From: Ascochyta rabiei
Taxonomy: Eukaryota; Ascomycota; Dothideomycetes; Pleosporales; Didymellaceae
Direction: 5' to 3'
DNA length: 64,000 bases
Assembly (NCBI RefSeq): GCF_004011695.2
Contig: NC_082419.1
Span: forward strand, 1,444,413-1,508,412
Shown here: positions 60,318 through 64,000 of the stretch, piece after piece
How positions within the stretch are numbered: position 1 is the stretch's first letter
Layout: the number at the start of each line of letters is the position of its first letter
Position numbers and translations under genes: made by a program
Notes under the pieces: model-generated
Told to the model about the DNA's origin: nothing
The model's input: only the letters and a program-made list of their open reading frames with translations
Databases searched by the model: none

Positions 60318-63300
60318 AGAGATAGGGTTAAGAGATGTATAAAAGAAGAAAAGGAAAGAAAAGAGAAATAAAAGAATTGTTAAGAGAAGAGAATAGTAGA
60401 GAGGATAAAGTAAGAAGAGAAGTAGAAAAAGGTAAAAAATTGTTAAAAGAGTGTTAGTAGGATAGAAAAGATAGTTAAATGTAGTATTTAATAAAGAGAG
60501 AGTGTAAAAGTATTAGAAAAGATATTTAAAGTGATTAAGATGTAAAGATAGTAAATGAAGAAAAAAGAGTAGAAAATAGAGAAAGATGAAAAGAAAGAAT
60601 TAAAAAGAAGAGAAGAAAGTAGAAGAAGAAGTTAGTTTATTAAAAGATGTATGAAATAAAAGAGTAGTTAAATAGAAGGTGAAAAGAAAAGAAAGATTAG
60701 AAAGAGTAAAAGTTGAGAAAAGAAAGAAGGTTGAAGAGAAAAAGTGTAGAAAGAGGAAGGAAAGGAAAAAGTAAAGTAAAAAGGAAAGTTGTAGTTTGTT
60801 AGAAATTTAAAAAGGTTGAGGAAGAAGTAAATAAGGAGAAAAGAAGAGAAAAGGTATAAAAAGAAGTAAAAAGTAGAGAGTATATGTTTAAAGAGTTTAT
60901 AAAGAGTTTAGGGAAAGAGATAAGAGATAGAAAGAAGAGAGAGATTGAGAAGAAAATTTAGAAAAGTAGAAAGAATAAGAATAGAGTAAAGAAAGTAAGA
61001 GGTAAGGATAGAAGAAAGAAGTAGAAGAAAAGGAAAAGAAGTTAAAAGAGGTTAGTTAAGAAGAAAATAATGTTTAAGAAAGAAAGATAAGAGAGTAAAG
61101 TAGGTTAAGAAGAGAGTAAGAATAATAGGTAGGTGTTAGTATAGAAAGAGAGTATAAGTTTAGAAAAGAAAAGTTAGTAGGGTAAGAAGTAAAAGTAGTG
61201 TAAATAAAAGAAAAGAAGAGAGAAGAAGGTTAAAAAGAGAGATAAAAGTAGAAGGTTTTAAAAAATAAAGAAAGTAAGTTGTAAGAAAGAGAGTAAGAAT
61301 AAAAGAGAAGAGTAGGGGTTAAGTGTAGGAGAAGAAGTAAGAGTAAGAGAAAGAAGGTGTAAGGATAAAGGTGGGAATATTAGTATAGGAAGAAAGTGTA
61401 ATTTTAGAGAGAAAAGTAAAAAAAAATTAAGTTAGTAGAGTAAAAGATAGAGTAAAGAGTAAATATAGGTGTAAAGAGAGAAGGAAGAAAGTTAAGGTGT
61501 TAGAAAAGAGAGTAGTAGAGAAAAGTAAGTGGAAAAGATGAGTAGAAAAGATAAGAAGAAGAGAGTAAGTATTAGGAGTAAAAAATTAGAGAGAGAAGAG
61601 AAAGGTAGAAAGAGAATAAGTAAGATAGAGAGAGGGTAAGTGAGAAAGTAAGTGTATGTGTTAGGAAGAAGGTAAGGAATAGAGTGAGAGAAAGTAGAGA
61701 AGAAAGTAATAGTAATAGTTAGGTTTTAGTGTGAGAAGAGAGATAGGGTTTGGAGAAAAGTTAGAAGAGTAAAATTTAAAGTTTTAAAAAAGAGAGAAGA
61801 AGGAGAATAGGAAAAGAAAGAGTAGTAGTTTAAAGAAAGATTATTAAAAAGTAGAGAAGATTAGGAGTAGTAGAGTAAGGAAAGGAAAGGATAAGGGAAG
61901 TAGAAAGGATAAGAAAAGTAGAAAGGATAGAGAAAAGTAGTAAGGATTAGAGAATAGGTATTGTGAGTAGAAGAGTAGAGGGAAGAAAAAGATAAGAGAA
62001 GAAGAAGTAGGAGAGAGTAGAATAAAGAGAAGAGTAAAGTAAGGAAGAGAGTAGAGTAAGGAAGAAGGAGAGAATAAGTGTAAGGGTTAGGGTTTTAGAG
62101 TAAAAAGAGGGTTAGGGTTTTAGTGTAAGAAGAGAGGTTAGGGTTAAAGTAGGAGAGAGTGTGGAAAGAGAAGAGGTAGAGGTAAGAGTGTAAGTAAAAG
62201 TAAGGAGTAAGGTTTAAGTGTAAGAGAAGAGTAGAGGTAGGAAAGAGAGAGTAGAGAAGAGGGTGAAAGTAGAAATAAGTAGAAGTAAAGGTAAGGGTGA
62301 GGGAGAGAAAGTAGGAGGAAAGAAGAATTTAAGAGTAAGAGAGGGTAGAGTGTAAGAGGAAGAGTTAAGGAGAGAAGTAGAGAGTAAAGATTAGAAGAAG
62401 GAAGAAAGTAGGGATAAGGAAGAGAAAGTGTAAAGGTTTTAATGTAAGAATAAAGAAGAGTGTAAGAGTAAGTATAAGGGTTTTAGTGTAGGAAGAGGGT
62501 TGGGGTTTTAAGTAAAAGTAGAAGAAAAGAGAAAGATGTAGTAAGTGGTAGAAAAGAGTAGAAGAAAGAGAAGGAAGAAGTAGAATAAGTTAAAGAAAAA
62601 GTAGTGTTTAAGAGTTAAGAAAGTAGGAAAAAGGAGAAGAAAGTAGAGGTAATAAGTAAAAAGAGAAAAGAAGTAGTAGAAGTAGTAGAAGAGGTAGTAG
62701 TAGAGAAGGAGTTTAGATTGTAAAAGGGTTAGGGTTTTAGTGTAGGAAAAGTGTTAGGGTTTTGGTGTAGGAAGAGTAGGTAAAGGTTGAGGAAAAGAAA
62801 GGTGAGAAAAGGAAAAAAGAAGAAAGAGAGTTTTGTAGTAAAGTTTTAGAAAAAGAAGGAGAAGGTGAGTGTAGGTTAAAGAAGAAAGTAAGAGGTGAAA
62901 AAAAAGTAAGTAGAAGGAAGTAAGTGTTAGGAGTAAAAAAGTAGAAAGAGAAGGAGAGTTAAGAAGAAGAATTAAGAAGAAGAGAGTAGAAGTGAAGGTG
63001 AAAAAGAGGGAGAAAATGTAGGGGTGAGGGAGAAAGAGAGTAAGAGAGTTAAAGAAGAAGAGTGTAAGGGTAAGGGGTAGGGTTAAGTTAGAAAGAAGAG
63101 TTAGAGGAGTTTAAGGGTTGGGGAAAAAAAGGGTAGAAGAGAAGGAGGTGAAAATAGAAGAGAGGGAAGAAAAGTAAAGTAGAGTGTGAAGAAAGTAAGA
63201 AAAAGAAAGTAAGAGTAAAAGTAGTAGTAGAAAGAGAAGTAAGGATAGAAGGAAAAGTAGAAGAAAGAATAAAAGAGTAGAGGAAAAGAAAAGAAAAGGG

Positions 63301-63916
63301 AAAAGGGAGTAGAGGTAGAAGTAGTAGTAGTAGAGAAAAGGGTTAGGGTTTTAGAGTAAGAAGAGTGTTAGGGTTTTAGTGTTAGAAAAGAGGTTAGTAG
63401 AGAGAAGTAAGTGGAAAGAGTAGGAAAAGAAAAAAAGAAGGAAGGAGGTTTTAGAGTTGTAAAGAAGGAAAAAGAAGGTAAGTGTAAGGTGAAGAAGAGA
63501 GTAAGGAGTTAAAAAGAGGTAGGTAGGAGAAGGTAAGTGTTAAGAGTAAAAAAGAAAAGAGATAAGAAAAAGATAGAGAAAAAGAGTTAAGAAGAAGGAG
63601 TTAAGAAAGAGTAAGAAAAAAAGAGGTTAAGGTGAAAGTAGAAGAGAGTGTAAGTAAGAGTAAGGTTTAGGGTTTTAGTGTATGGAAAGAGGGTAGGGTA
63701 AGAGAAAAGAAGAGAAAGAAGAGAAGAGTAGAGGTAAAAGAGAAAGAGTAGAGATGAGTGTAAAAGGAGTAGTAAGTGTAAGTAAAGGTAAGGAAGAGGG
63801 AGGGTTTAGAAGTAGGAGAGGGTGTAAGAGTAAGGGTTAGAAGAAGGAAGAAAGAAAGTAGGAGTAAAGAAGAGAAAGTGTAAGAGTAAGTGTTAGGGTT
63901 TTAGTGTAGGAAGAGG
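60318..63916 (+). repeat. cytosine-free purine-rich telomere-associated tract
   Basis: After C at 60317 I find no C on the plus strand up to the window end. The tract is mostly A and G with isolated T (AAGAAG, AGTAGA, GTAAGAG), without coding capacity. The words GGGTTAGGGTTTTAG and GTGTAGGAAGAG recur at about 62086, 62108, 62490, 62730, 63340, 63365, 63665 and 63890, denser toward the telomere. Confidence 0.9.
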
Positions 63917-64000
63917 GTTAGGGTTAGGGTTAGGGTTAGGGTTAGGGTTAGGGTTAGGGTTAGGGTTAGGGTTAGGGTTAGGTTAGGGTTAGGGTTAGGG
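63915..64000 (+). repeat. telomere, TTAGGG repeats
   Basis: About 14 uninterrupted TTAGGG units reach the window end, with a single TTAGG unit near 63980. The G-rich strand points rightward, so the chromosome end is to the right. Confidence 0.97.

Overview
The window is the end of a chromosome of a filamentous ascomycete. It runs from ordinary gene-bearing DNA on the left to a true telomere of TTAGGG repeats at the right edge. The fungal assignment rests on introns of 46-60 bases with GT...CTGAC/CTAAC...AG signals, a Zn2Cys6 regulator, HsbA and LysM/chitinase families, Tad-, Gypsy-, Copia- and Fot1-type transposons, and C-to-T decay of repeats typical of RIP (repeat-induced point mutation). 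Gene content suggests a dothideomycete-like plant-associated fungus; this is inference.

Left part (1-20.4 kb): a possible edge gene, a mitochondrial carrier of the citrate/tricarboxylate type divergent from a Zn2Cys6/fungal_trans regulator (four exons, one with a GC donor), a large membrane protein joining a DMT-like transporter half to a DUF3431 domain, a 113-aa secreted cysteine protein, an HsbA-like secreted protein, and a very hydrophilic LEA-like protein. Long stretches between them show no gene I can support.

Middle part (20.5-42.8 kb): nested AT-rich transposons destroyed by RIP. In order: a fragment of a telomere-linked gene, a Tad-like LINE (minus), a Ty3/Gypsy element (minus, LTRs 23792-24333 and 30144-30627), a Ty1/Copia element (plus, LTRs 30774-30935 and 35807-35968), and a minus-strand OrsD/DUF3505-type gene. 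A second Copia element sits beside that gene. It has three LTRs, one inverted, and junctions that match self-integration of its own cDNA.

Right part (42.8-49.7 kb): a decayed chitin-related locus. It holds a chitinase truncated at the transposon border (minus), an intact uncharacterised gene, a secreted-protein pseudogene with one stop and a three-LysM pseudogene with three stops. A Fot1/Pogo remnant and a 5'-truncated LINE copy follow.

Telomere-associated part (49.7-64 kb): two adjoining palindromes with TAGGG-like variant repeats, then a divergent pair of telomere-linked genes. One is an uncharacterised ~574-codon frame (minus), the other an OrsD-domain RecQ-type helicase of about 1550 codons (plus). 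Both keep one reading frame throughout but carry many RIP-type stop codons. Beyond them are an 18-bp minisatellite, G-rich degenerate repeats, and 3.68 kb in which the plus strand contains no cytosine, ending in perfect TTAGGG repeats.
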